Source: Mytilus californianus
Lineage: Eukaryota > Mollusca > Bivalvia > Mytilida > Mytilidae
NCBI RefSeq assembly: GCF_021869535.1
Contig: NW_026262690.1
Span: forward strand, 66,489,995-66,553,994
DNA length: 64,000 nucleotides
Reading direction: 5' to 3'
Shown here: piece after piece, positions 1-11,300 of the stretch
Numbering within the stretch: the stretch's first letter is position 1
Layout of the letters: every line of letters begins with the position of its first letter
The notes under the pieces: model-generated
Seen by the model: the letters and a program-made list of their open reading frames with translations, nothing else
Database searches by the model: none
Told to the model about the DNA's origin: nothing
Program-made: the position numbers and the translations under genes

Positions 1-3000
1 ATATATACCAAATATCAAATCAATATCTTGAACCACGAAGACAAGCTACCCCTTGTATGCCAGCTTCAGGACATAGTCATTCTGATCTATCGAATCTGGT
101 AGTTGAAGTAACAGTTAATTTTAATTCATGTTCAAAACTATTACAGGAGTTCTATGTCACTGTTTTAATAAGACTTTAATTTTAATGCACAGAAAATGAT
201 GAGAAACCAAACCCTGGTCCCACAAAAATTCTTTTAAGGATTTTACACCAATAAACACTCATATTTTCTTAGTATTCTTGATGTTTAAGTTTTTTTAGTA
301 ACAATACATAAATATTTATAAACTCAGCTGCTTTGATGCTGTAACCTTAACAGGATGCTAAGATTATGTCTGAGTATATTAACTGCTTCAGTCAGCAGAC
401 AATGTATAGTGACAAAACAAGGTTAGAGTGGTTTGCTGGTATTCACTTCATAAGGGGTAAAGACTGATAAGTATTGTCTTTAACAGAACTGTTTCAAATA
501 TAATACATATATATATTTCATATGTGGATAACTTTGCATACATTTCCTTACACTGATTAAAAACTGTTGCATTTCTGTATCTTTTTCAAAGCCAGCGTTA
601 TCCCCCACTCATATTTTCATACCAAATAAGTTTCAATGACACAGTTGCATGTTTTAAACATTGTGAAATAATATTGTACCATATTTATAAAGAAAAAATG
701 TATTGTTCCATGAAAAACAACTCAATAAACCACCATTTTATGAAAACATTAAAAGATTTACCAAATTTTTGTACCATACATGTAATACTAACATAACATG
801 ATCATAACTGTCCCCTATTATCCTGATAAAAGACATTACCTATACAATGTATACATTTCTTTTTGTATGATATATCCGAAATGAATTCAATTATTTTTTC
901 AAAAGCACATTTTTAGAGGGTCACATTCACATTTTGAGTTAGATCCATAATCATAAGAGAAATGTAATCAGAGTTTCCTACATGAAAAAGACAGAATCAA
1001 ATATTAGTCAATTTCACATTTTGAGATGGCCCTAGTCTTTAGATGATTAATTTATCAAAATAAATGACAAATAACAGGTAAAGAACATGTTGGTGGACAG
1101 TATATATAGCTGTATTAGAAGTAGATGTAATATATGAGTATATAATAATCAGCTGTCAAAGCAAACATCCTCTTGTTATCAATCATTGTGCCCCAAGGTT
1201 ATGTCATTTAATTTACATAATAAAGAGGTATTCAATACCTCCAAGGTAAAACGATAGGATCAGTAGCATGTTTCTACTTTATACTATTTCACTAGTTAGT
1301 AAGATTTTCTCTCAAATACAAAGTATGCCCTGACCAATCACAAAATAGGATGAGACTAGATCTACTACTATGGAATGTCAACTTCTTTTTTGTTCGTTCT
1401 TATATTTGTAAATTGAAAAGCAGTTGCACACCATGTGTGAAAAGTATATCCCCACTCATTAAAAATTGCCTGGAAAATCTATTTCCAGTGTGTAAAATAA
1501 AAATTCAAAGTACATGTATCATCAAACAGGAATTGACTTCCCAACACATCTGAAAACAACTTACACAGTATAACTCAACATTATAAAGTTCCAGACCAAA
1601 TATCAAATGAGAATGTAATACAGAAGGACAAGACAAACAAGGGCATTGTATCATATAAAACATTCAACAAATAGGGATACAATATTAATTTAAATTATCA
1701 CTTATAAATAAGAGGATGTCAAAATGACAGCAAACCAGGTTTTATTACAAAAGTGTCACTGCGAAGCAATGAAGGGCAATAACTCCTAAACCGCAATGGT
1801 GAAAATCCTCACTTTCAACTTGACTCAATTTGTCATTAGAAACAACATGTTAAAATTTGAAAAGCTTTTGTTGAACAGTTTTCAACTTATGGAAGGAAAG
1901 GACTTAAAATGGCATTTTTACATCAATCAAGTACCATTACTCCTGAACAACAAAAGAGAAAATTGTCAAATACAAGCTTGACCTCGATTTTGTCATCAGA
2001 AACAACATATCAAAACATGAAACATATTGGTTGAATGATTCTTAAGTTATTACACAAAAACGACATAAAGTGCCATTTTCTAACCAATCAAGGATCATTA
2101 CTCCACAAATCAAATAGGTAACTAGATTTTCATCGGAAAACCTGGTTAATCACATAAATATGTCTTCTTTTTTTTCATTTCATTTAAAAAGTTTTTTAAG
2201 GCATACTAACTTTTGTAAGGATTGAACTACATCATGTTTTTCAGCATTTATGAAATCTAATTAAAAATACATATCATTTAAGAGGGGATGATTTCATTAT
2301 ATACGTACAGAAAAATTACTTTGAGCTTGCTTTCAGTAACTCTGCTAATTCTCAGAAACAATACTATATATATTGTTTTTAATAAGTTGTATTTAATTTT
2401 GTAATACAGTCCTGAATATGCATGAAATATTTGCCACTGGAAGCATAAATCAATCAATAAATCTCTGTATTGGGGATGACATTGATTTAAGTGCTTTTTC
2501 TGCTTTGATTTGTATTGTGTGTTCAACTGTACCTTTCCCAATAATTATGATAAAACTTAAAGGGAGGTCTGAATTGTTGTTTACTAATAAAAAAGTCCAC
2601 ACCATGTTCTGTGGGCAGTTCCAAGTAAGGGGTCTTTTCAGTATTTTCATAGTCACTGTATCTTCATGTAATTGAGAAATTGGTCTTCACTGTTAAATTT
2701 AACAATCTGGCAAGGGTGATTCTGAGATAAACAGACATTGAGTAGCTTGTCCATCATTGAGGGCAATTTTGAGATAAACATACATGGCAAAGCCTGTCCA
2801 TCGTTGAGATAAACCCACATCATTGAAGTAGCACTCCATCTGTGATGTGTATCTTAGTAAACTTGTGTTGTTGTCTATCTGATGTTTACTCCACATCTTT
2901 AATTTATACATACAGTTCAAAATTCTTCACATATTTAATAAAAGGATTTTAGAAATATTTCAACTGTCAGTCATCTATCTTGATATTCTTTCCATCACAC

Positions 3001-3370
3001 ATCATGACCATGGGTAACCATCCAAATATCAAATCATTTAAATTTAAAACATTAATTTCATAGCACTTTTCAGTGTATTTCCGATTTGATTCAAATTTAA
3101 CATGCAAGTATGCGGTTATGAATTTATTTGCAAAGCGGTCAATTTTGTTTTGATTTTATCTGGAGCTGGTTTTGCAATTAAAAGTAAAATTGCTCAGGAG
3201 TAACTCAGACAAATTAAAAGTAAAGTAACATAAAAAAGGTGATTTTCCCTAAAAAAAAATATATTTCAATACCAAACAATTGTTTAAATGGCAAAAATAT
3301 ATATTGAGTGAACTCATTGCAAGAAAACTGATAAATGTGTATGATTCTGGATGTAAAATAATAGTCCTAC
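1..3370. other. Intronic or downstream sequence, no recognisable exon
   Basis: AT-rich sequence on the downstream side of the DGK PH exons. I looked on the minus strand for the C1 zinc fingers that should follow and found none. Fragments around 1-110 and 1560-1620 share wording with the tandem-core element at 59640-60120. Around 2700-2830 there is a short imperfect repeat (GAGATAAAC.ACAT). Short frames on both strands here look random. Confidence 0.5.
1708..2160 (+). repeat. Pearl/HINE-like element with about 165-bp tandem core
   Basis: Starts with a small hairpin (ATGTCAAAATGACA, about 1715-1728), as other elements of this class do. Two to three degenerate core units follow, recognisable by repeated 'ATAACTCCTAAA / ATTACTCCTGAA / ATTACTCCAC' blocks near 1776, 1935 and 2095 and by a recurring TTGTCAT.AGAAACAACAT. 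No terminal hairpin is evident, so the 3' end is lost or decayed. Confidence 0.5.
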
Positions 3371-3475
3371 CTTTTCAGCTTTATTAATTTTCAACTTAGT
3401 CTTAGAAAACATTGTATATCTCCTGTTTTGGTAACTATCTGGTTCAATCAACTCTGACTCTAAATCTTTACCCAT
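3371..3475 (-). CDS. Candidate alternative first coding exon (35 codons)
   Basis: The minus-strand frame begins with ATG at 3475 and runs 35 codons to a good donor (GAAAAG, then GTAGGA). The peptide starts MGKDLESELIEPDSYQ and ends with lysine-rich residues (KTKLKINKAEK). It is polar and low in the Leu/Phe/Ile/Tyr excess of random AT-rich frames. The donor is phase 0, the same phase as the PH exon ending at 9518, so it could splice to the same downstream C1 exon and give an isoform without the PH domain. Alternative first exons are known in mammalian type II DGKs. The frame could start twelve codons earlier (ATG at 3511), and a TATATAA sequence lies at about 3489-3495. I do not recognise the peptide. 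It could instead be the first exon of an unrelated transcript. Confidence 0.45.
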
Positions 3476-3560
3476 TTTATAAGAATGTTTATATACCATA
3501 AACAAATCCAATGTTTTGTTTGCTTAAAAATGTTATTAACCGGCTTAAAACCTGACCATG

Positions 3561-3568
3561 TGACGTCA
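3561..3568. promoter_or_regulatory. Perfect CRE palindrome upstream of the alternative first exon
   Basis: TGACGTCA, the full cAMP-response element bound by CREB/ATF proteins. On the plus strand it is directly preceded by CATG, so the block also contains an E-box-like CATGTG. It is 86 bp upstream of the ATG at 3475, a normal position for a promoter CRE. Presence of the motif is seen directly; promoter function is inferred. Confidence 0.45.
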
Positions 3569-4340
3569 ATAAACCTGCAAACACATTTACTCATTTTTCC
3601 ACCAGAAACAAATTGCTACAAAGCTTCCATAATAATTGTCAATGATAGTTGTTTGAATGGGGAAACCCTATAAATCCCATCAGCGATAATAACCACACTC
3701 CTTCACAACATATAGAGTAAACTTTCATTTGATTAGGACCAAACTTTCATCTGATTAAGATGGTCGTTTGCCTGGTTCTTTATTGGAATTTGGATCATTG
3801 CATTAGGTACAAACACATTAAGAGATTAGGAGAGCCATTGTGTGACGAGCATTTCATTGACGGTACAAGCGTTCTTACTATTTGGCTTCAAATGTTTTCC
3901 AATGACGTCCTCATCACTAAGACTTTCGTCATAATGTTGTGACTTGTATCAACCTGATTTAGATCAGATTATCAGATCTGTGTTAGATTTCACTTCAGAT
4001 AGGAATGAAAACATGGTAGTTGACAGTTGTTAAACCCCAAAGGACTTGTCAATTCTCAAAAATAAAGAATTGAAATTTTATTTTCAAAAATAAATATCAA
4101 TAAATCTAAATTGTTTTTCAAAACAAAATGTAAGTGAAATAACTTAATTGCATACAAACATAGAATTTTTTATATAAAATTGAATAAATATTAACTCACA
4201 AAAAATGTTATTAACTTGTTTACTTTGTTATGTTATTAGTTTATTAACAAAGTGGATGCTAACAATCAAAACAAAATTAACCGAAACATTAAGCAGCAAT
4301 CAATTTCCAATCTACACAATGTAGTGTTAATTCAAAATAA

Positions 4341-4897
4341 AAACTAGATGTGTCGAAACGACACGAATGGCCCCGTCTCAAAAAGATGAAAAATCTGCAA
4401 TTTCAACAACACATGTGGACACAAACATGCATGGATAGTATCCAGCTCTAAAGACCAATACAAGTTTGATGAAAACTTTCCTCGATCCTTGAGTAGTTAA
4501 ATTTGAAACTATCAGCAAACAGGAAGTGGATGTACTGCTAATCTAACAAGATGTGTTGAAACGACATGAAAATCAGCATAGCGGAACGAAACATAAACTT
4601 GATCTGTAACTCATCATGGTAAACTCACATATCAAAAATCAGGGCAAAATCTAAAGGCTTATAGAAAAAAGTCTGTATAACTGTGATTTTCAACAATTTT
4701 CAAAGTCCAAAGCCCGTAATTTCGGTAACAATTAGCAGAGCGGAACGAAACTTAAACTTGATCTGTAATTCATCGTGGTTAACTCTCATACCAAAAATCA
4801 GCCAAATACCTGAAATTGCTTATAATGGTTTGTTGCGGAATGACGGACAAGGGTAAAACTATATGGCCCTGACAACTTTGTTGCGGGGCCATAAAAA
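4341..4897 (+). mobile_element. HINE/pearl-like element, family A
   Basis: The 5' end has the perfect hairpin GTGTCGAAACGACAC (4350-4364), then ATGGCCCCG (4367-4375). The 3' end has CGGGGCCAT (4884-4892), the exact reverse complement of that motif, followed by AAAAATG. It also pairs locally with ATGGCCC near 4863. The interior has two copies of a unit containing GCGGAACGAAAC..AAACTTGATCTGTAA (about 4576 and 4739). This layout of a subterminal inverted repeat plus a 3' stem-loop is what is described for Helentron-associated elements. No protein is encoded, so the element is non-autonomous. Confidence 0.7.
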
Positions 4898-5146
4898 TGA
4901 AGCCACTCAAACAAGAGCTAATCCCCTAAATGTTTTACATACAGATGATATGATTAAGATCAATAAGATATTATCAGATCTGGGCCCTTACATATATACA
5001 ATTGGAATCTAATATATATGGAAGTTGTGATTTTAGGGACCATCTATTCAAATAAATTGTTAAAACAGAGATATGTCTTGGGTTTTTGTTATTTTGATAG
5101 TAAAATCCAAATGTTGAAATTAAAATAGCAATATTCAATAAAATTG

Positions 5147-5590
5147 AGAATGGAAATGGGGAATGTGTCAAAGAAACAACAACCCGACCAAAGAGCAGAA
5201 AACAGCCGAAGGCCAACAATGGGTCTTCAACACAGTGAGAAAATCCTGCACCCGGTGGCGGGCTTCAGCTGGCCCCTAATTAAAAATGTGTACTAGTTCA
5301 GTGAAAATAGACGTCACACTAAACTCCAAAACATATAAATGAACTAAAATTAAAGGTTAACAAAGACTTATGTCTTCATCATATGAAAATCAAGCACAAT
5401 CCCTCCCATCAGGGGTTTAGTATCATACCATCATAAAATATATGAGAAGAACATAACCCGTATCATGCCAACAATTGGTTTTAGAATAAATTTGTTTATT
5501 TCCGATGCAAAGACCCTATGAGTGAATCAATATTATGCCATCTTTAATGACCTGACAACAGTATCGTAGCTATATCCCTTCTGAATAAGT
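5147..5590 (+). repeat. Dispersed repeat typical of mussel genomes
   Basis: Contains phrases I recognise as very common in mussel DNA: AATGTGTCAAAGAAACAACA, then a block ending TGGGTCTTCAA, then CAGCTGGCCCCTAA and a stretch of aligned low-complexity text to about 5590. A reverse-oriented fragment of the same family lies near 22740-22800. The nature of the parent element is unknown to me. Confidence 0.6.
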
Positions 5591-6012
5591 CTGTTTAAAG
5601 GTTTAACATGTAAGTTATGTAAAATATTCAAAGTCAATGAACCTTGACTCAGGGGGTGGGGCCATATAATCTCCATGGAAATGAGATGTGCCGATGTTAA
5701 TACAACTGCATACCAAATATATTTGACTTACCTCTAATGGTTCCCCATAAGCTGACCTAATCACAAACTAATACATGTAAACTAAGCAAAAGTTTTAAAG
5801 TTAATAGACCACGACTGAGGGGCGGGGCCAAATAATATCCAGCGAAATGAGATGTGCCAATGCTAATACAGCTGCATACTAAATATCATTGACTTACCAC
5901 TAGTGGTTCCCCATAAACTGACCTAATCACAAACTAATACATTGTTGACGCCACTGCCGCCGGGAACAGCATATCTATGTCTTGCTTTTTGAATGCGTCA
6001 AGGCGAGACAAA
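5590..6012 (+). mobile_element. HINE/pearl-like element, family G
   Basis: Two core units of about 180 bp (near 5640 and 5820) share GGGG.GGGGCCA.ATAATCTCC, GAGATGTGCC and GGTTCCCCATAA blocks. The 3' end has the arms TGTCTTGC (5978-5985) and GCGAGACA (6003-6010), then AAAAT. The arms pair with one T-for-C difference, which still allows a G-U pair in RNA. A mosaic relative lies at 7860-8780. Confidence 0.65.
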
Positions 6013-6014
6013 AA

Positions 6015-6945
6015 TAAAAGAAGAATGTGTCCATGGGACACAGATGCACTAGCTTGTAAATATGCAAGAGTGATTCTGAGTCAATGTACTTATTCAAACC
6101 TATTGATGTTTTGTTTTCTTAGAAACTTAATGACATTTGTTTCTGTATGTTGAGTGCCCAAAACAACAAATTTGGCAATTTTCCATTTATAAAGGGACAT
6201 AACAAAAGAACGGTGGAATAATCCGCATTGATGCCACCCAAAAAATCGAACTTGTTCAGTGTTTGGTGGTTAAGTATTGAGTATAAGTTTCAGAAACATT
6301 TGGCTGTGGCAAAGTAAAGTTAGAGTGCAGAAAGGGCAAATGTTAGCAATATTTTCATTCATTAAGGATGTTCGCTTGTCATGTTTTGAAATTTTTGACA
6401 GATTTTCGGAATCCTCTGTTTTTATCCATTTGAATGCCTTAAAAAATTTTGCCCGCTAACTCCTACTTTTCTTTTCATAATTTTATTACACATAGTTTAA
6501 AAAGCCATATTTGAAAATCCATAATCCTTGTTATTTTTTCATAATTTTTAAAAGAAAAAGGGTGCCAATGTTAAATGTATGAAAAGTCTAGAGAGAATTA
6601 TATCCCGCCAAATTTTCATTGGCTTATATCTCGAAAACAAATACACAGCCATAATTTTTTTCTGCTTTTTTTATTCCTTTGTTTATATACTATCAATTTA
6701 TAACAGTCTTTTAAAAAGCTTGTTATTCTAATACAGAGTAGCAAACATCCTTAAGGGAAATAATTCAAAAATGGTGAAAGTGATGCCATTCAAATTCGAA
6801 CTTGATCTGTGATTATCTGTGTTTGGTGGTAATAAGCATTGTGTATATATAAGTTTCATAATATTTGGTTGAGGCTAACTAAAATTGGAAAACAGAAAAC
6901 AATTTCAGTAGGTACTGAGCTACAGACAGACCAAGGTAAACATTA
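6015..6945 (+). mobile_element. HINE/pearl-like element, family B, carrying a nested MITE
   Basis: Begins within a few bases of the end of the preceding element. It has the 5' palindrome GTGTCCATGGGACAC (6027-6041), then GATGC. Core units have AAAGGGACATAAC, GAACGGT and GTATAAGTTTCA blocks (about 6195 and 6765). A 389-bp TTAA-bounded insertion (6362-6754) splits the core. The 3' end is decayed (ACAGACAGACCAAGGTAAAC near 6925). Confidence 0.6.
6362..6754. mobile_element. TTAA-flanked MITE, copy 1
   Basis: Bounded by TTAA on both sides (6362-6365 and 6751-6754). Inner ends are inverted: GGATGTTCGCT at the left and AGCAAACATCC at the right (one mismatch in 11). The interior has no coding capacity. 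A second copy of nearly the same length with the same ends and interior is at 22181-22577. TTAA target duplications are characteristic of piggyBac-superfamily transposons, so a non-autonomous piggyBac relative is likely. Confidence 0.7.
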
Positions 6946-7859
6946 ATTTTATTAAAAGAACACCATGTTCCTATGATCCTGTAGTAACTACCTTTCATAA
7001 GTTCCTTAAATGTCCAAAATGTAATGAAACTGGTTGGGACACTATTTGGAAAACCTATTGTATTAACCTTAATATTAAATTATACGTGACAGTTTAAAGT
7101 CTGGTGAGGACAATGAGCTAGTATTTCACAAGGATTCTGAATATATAAATAAAACAAAATGTTTTCTGGAGTAATGACAAAGGCGTGGCTGCCTTTAAAT
7201 ACAAAATTGACTCAGCTTGATAGATGTGAAAGTTTTAAGAACTAAAAAAACCAGGGCAAAGTTTTGTAAATAATTTATACAAAATTTGATAGGTATAATT
7301 AAATTTAAATTCAAATGACAATGCCACCTAATTAGACAATTTTCTAACAGGTGTATAACTATTTCAGTAAAAATACTTAATTATTAATCAAGGTCAACTG
7401 TATCTGTATCATGTTTTCAACATTATCAATTATTCATTGCAAAAACTATCTTTTCAATCATTCAAGGAGAATCTTGAACAAGATTAGGATCATTGTGAGA
7501 CTGGAAAAATAAAAATGTTTTGATATAAGCATAAGTGTCAACTCTTCAGATACTGGAAACAGTATCCAGCGAAATGTGGAATAGAATCTACACCTCTCAA
7601 GAAAATATCTCCCAATTTCTTACATTTTCACAAATTTTAACTATAAATAGTTGTTATCCTAAAACTATAAAAAAAATCTGGTCAAAACAATCTTTTATCC
7701 TATGTGTGATTATATAGTATCCAAGCAATGTGACATGTTACATAGTAATAATGTAAACAGAATACATTTTGTTGTTCAAACCTAAGTGTAAACGGTTGAC
7801 ACAACGATATGTCTGTATGAAAGAACTATAGTATAATGCAAATGTTAAAATATATATGG

Positions 7860-8780
7860 CAACACTTTAACATGCAAACAATGCAAAACAGTCAAGGTCA
7901 ATCTACTTCGACTGAGGGGGCAGAGTCAAATAACCTCTATGGAAATGTGATGTACCAATGCTAATACAACTGCAAGGCAAATACACGTATCCTTAACTCA
8001 CATCAATGGTTCTTCTTAAAATGACCAAATCACAAACTTAAACATGTAAACTATGCAAAGATTGTAAAGTCAATAGTCCTTAGACCATGACTGAGGGGTA
8101 GGGCCAAATAATTACCATGGGAATAAAAGAACAGAGTTCCAATGTCCCCCGTGTTGCAAATTTTTTATCTATCCAAGGGCAATAACTAAAAAAAAACTTT
8201 TCTTTTTTGTTATTTAAAACTTTTTACAAATATCTTAGAGAAATGAAGGCTCGACAGCAAATACAATGCAATTTCAAACATAATTGATATTTCCAAGTGG
8301 CATAACTCTTTAAAAAATATTAGATCAACACTGATTTGGAACTTATCTGAGACATTGCTGAAATAAACCTTTGATATAATTTTGATAAAAATCTGGCAAG
8401 AAATGTACACATGAGGGGGCTAATAATGCAATTTTCCATTATTTTCCATAATGCTGATTAAAACCTATGATATAAGTTTCATAAAAATCTGGCAAGAATT
8501 GTACACATGAGAGAGCTAACAATGAAATTTTCCATAATTTCCAAGGGGCAGAACTCTTAAAAATAGTTGATCAACACTAATTTTTGAACTTGTCTGAGAC
8601 ATTGCTGATATAAACCTATGACGGGCAGGGGACAATTAAATGTCAATATTACTGCATACCAAATATCATTGACTTTCAAGTAGTGGTTCCATTTAATCTT
8701 AACTAATCACAATCTTTAACAATTGTTGATGCTGCCAACACTGACAATGGAAACAGTATGCGGTTGCAGACATGACAAAA
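7860..8780 (+). repeat. Mosaic pearl/HINE-like element related to family G
   Basis: The left part (7890-8110) has two G-type units with GACTGAGGGG and CCAATGCTAATACAACTGCA. The middle part (about 8150-8620) has a different core with repeated CATAACTCTTTAAAAA, AGATCAACACTAAT and TGAGACATTGCTGA.ATAAACCT. The right part (8630-8780) returns to G-type sequence and a degraded tail (GCAGACATGACAAAAAA). Core replacement inside G-type flanks is directly visible. Confidence 0.55.
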
Positions 8781-9517
8781 AATCCAAATGACTTTCAATT
8801 GAAAACTAGTATTCTCTCTTCAACTTCATTTTGACTAATACTTACAATATAAGTGACACAAAATTTTGATTGGATTTTGAATGGAATGGATGATTTATTT
8901 GAAAAATGTTACTATATTTATCTTCAGAGTTATTTTTTGTGTTCTTACAAATCCTTTTAATTTTAATCCAGGTGAATTATGCATTACATGTCTAGTATTC
9001 AATCACCATTGGAAAATCGTTGTCAGAAGATAATTTCTGTTTTATCATCTCAAGATATGGGTTATCTGGAAACCATGTTATAAATTGTATATGACCAAAG
9101 CTATATTTCAATGATTATTTTTCATCCAAACATCCCTACAGATTTATTTCAAAGAAGATTAACAGAAGATTGTCTTCTTTACTTTTTTCAATCAAATTAA
9201 GTGTGTAAAATTTACCACTGCTATCATTTATACATATATCAGATCGAAGTTGAATGAAAGCCCCCCCTTTTTTCACAATAAAAAATAAATAAAATACCAC
9301 GAGAAAACCTAAACAAAAAACATGTCTGAAAGGCAATCTAATTATACAGCAAATTTTTATTTGAAGACATTTTTTTTAAACAAACCAGATTTATCTTACA
9401 GTCTTACGCTGTCATATGACAAAGTACATTTCTAACTAAAGGATAGCATTGATGATAGATGCATTAACTCTATCATATTGAGGAGGAAAAATCTTCAGGG
9501 TGAAATGTAAGACTTAC

Positions 9518-9622
9518 ATCATAAAATTCTTTCTTTGCAGCAGTTTTGAGGGCTGATATCCACTCCTCCATTTCTCTTCTACTCTCTGCACACAGTACTA
9601 AATTTCGGAATGGTGTTATAAC
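9518..9622 (-). CDS. DGKD/DGKH: DGK delta/eta-like gene, last PH exon
   Basis: A 105-nt phase-0 exon with acceptor ATTTCCAG and a consensus GTAAGT donor. The 35 residues begin [14 protein letters not shown] and continue with [17 protein letters not shown]. This is the final beta strands and C-terminal alpha helix of a PH domain, with the invariant helix tryptophan in [10 protein letters not shown]. The vertebrate counterpart is close to VITPFR.LILCAENRKEMEDWI. The four PH exons together give 98 residues, a normal PH length. In the family the C1 zinc fingers follow about 15-20 residues later; I find no C1 exon between here and position 1, so the next exon is probably outside the window. A perfect 193-bp tandem duplication starts 73 bp upstream of the acceptor. 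Confidence 0.95.
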
Positions 9623-9694
9623 CTGGAAATAAATACAAAACATAATTCATTACCTTTATCTAGAAGGTACTACATTAATGATCCCAAAAACCTT

Positions 9695-10080
9695 CAATTT
9701 TGTGTTGTACTTTGGTATTCATTCATTTTACTATAGAAGAATATCTTCTGTCCCAGACTGTGGTAAAATTTAAACAACAAAGACTGAACAAAAACAAGTG
9801 ATAACAATATTTTCAAAATTTTGTTTCCGTCTTTTCACAAAAAACAATCATCGTTCAATTGCAAAAAATATATCTACAATTAATGATCAATTTTGTGTTG
9901 TACTTTGGTATTCATTCATTTTACTATAGAAGAATATCTTCTGTCCCAGACTGTGGTAAAATTTAAACAACAAAGACTGAACAAAAACAAGTGATAACAA
10001 TATTTTCAAAATTTTGTTTCCGTCTTTTCACAAAAAACAATCATCGTTCAATTGCAAAAAATATATCTACAATTAATGAT
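9695..10080. repeat. Perfect 193-bp tandem duplication beside a PH exon
   Basis: Copy 1 spans 9695-9887 and copy 2 spans 9888-10080. Each starts CAATTTTGTGTTGTAC and ends AATTAATGAT. I see no differences between the copies by eye. The first copy starts 73 bp upstream of the acceptor of the exon at 9518-9622, so it may include branch-point sequence. Confidence 0.85.
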
Positions 10081-10084
10081 CAAA

Positions 10085-10650
10085 GATTGAAAATGGCACG
10101 CTCACATACCCCACGCCCCCACATTGTCACTGGGCAAACAAAGTATCACCAGATTCCTAAGTTCAAAGACTTATAACTCCTACATAAGTCAACAGACAAA
10201 AATTTCTTGCAGATATGCACATTCACATATTATGTCCTTATTATCTACAAAGTTTCATGAAATGCTGTTGTGTGGATTCAGAGGAGTTGCGATGACAAAC
10301 TGTTGCAGTAGTATATATAGGCCAAAATTTTAATTTCAAAGGGGCATAACTCCTAGGAAAAAAATTGAATCATAATTTCCTATTCATATGCACATCCACA
10401 TAGTATATCCTTATTATCTACCAGGTTTCATGAAATTCTGTTGTGTGGATTCAGAGAATTTGCGATGACAAACTATTGCAGTGGTATATCTAGGCCAAAA
10501 ATTCTCAGTTCAAAGGGGCATATCTCCTAGAAAAAGAATTGAATCATATTTTCCTGTTGATATGCATATCTTTATAGTATGTCCTTGTTATCAACAAAGT
10601 TTTATGAAATTCTGTTGTGTGGTTTCAGAGGAGTTGCAATGACAATAAAC
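10085..10650 (+). repeat. Pearl-like tandem core, about 175-bp units
   Basis: Three units near 10169, 10344 and 10519 share ATAACTCCTA, TCCTTATTATCTAC, GTTTCATGAAAT and GTTGTGTGGATTCAGAG. The 3' tail is missing because element C1 begins directly after it near 10651. Confidence 0.6.
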
Positions 10651-11221
10651 AGCTGCACCATGAGCGCATGATACGCCCATCACATTTTCAAAGAATAAAG
10701 TTCGATGACTTCTCAATGTCATATCCTAAATTTATAAAAAAAACTAAAGGGATATAAATCAGTCACCAAAGTTTAATGAAAACTGCTCAAAGCACTTTAA
10801 GGATATTGTCCGAAAACTGGAAAATCGTTCCTTTTTTTATGAATGAAACCCCGTAACTAGTAAACGTAAAATCTGAAATTAATAAAAATTGAAAAGGACC
10901 TTACGTCAATAGATATAAACAATTTACCAAAGTTTGTTGCAAATTGGTGAAAGTGTTTTTGAGTTATTGTCCGAAAACTGGAAAATCCCCCTTTTAGTTA
11001 TGAATAAAACCCCAAAACTCGGAAACGTCAAATCTGAAATTTATAAAAAACAAAAGGGAGCTCACGTCAATATATATAAACAATTCACAAAAGTTTCATG
11101 CAAATTGGTTAAAGCGTTTTTGAGTTAATATCCGACATGTTGACGACGGATGGACAGACGGACGGACGGACTGACAGACAGACAATATACCATAATACGT
11201 CCCGTAAACAGGCGTATCAAA
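10651..11221 (+). mobile_element. HINE/pearl-like element, family C, copy 1
   Basis: The head contains ATACGCCC (10671-10678). About 160-bp core units follow, with ATTGTCCGAAAACTGGAAAA and AATAGATATAAACAATT.ACC. Next come a GGAC/GACA microsatellite (about 11142-11182) and a terminal hairpin: ATACGTCCC (11195-11203) against GGCGTAT (11211-11217), then CAAAA. The head motif is the reverse complement of the 3' arm. A better preserved 3' end is in copy 2 at 30478-31122. Confidence 0.7.
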
Positions 11222-11300
11222 ACAGGACTGATGGACGGACTGACAGACGGGTCAATAACATTATACCCTACAGTACTTTGTTCCATGGGTTATAATAAGA
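11222..11300 (+). mobile_element. Second, different terminal tail directly after element C1
   Basis: A separate GGACTGAT/GGACGGAC microsatellite is followed by a different hairpin: TATACCC (11262-11268) and GGGTTATA (11287-11294), then ATAAG. This is a complete tail module without its own head or core, placed directly behind the first tail. Confidence 0.5.

Noticed and set aside
1-9517. Next DGK exon (C1 zinc finger with HNWYACSHARPTFC-like motif)
   Set aside because: I looked for the motif on the minus strand and did not find it; it is probably outside the window.
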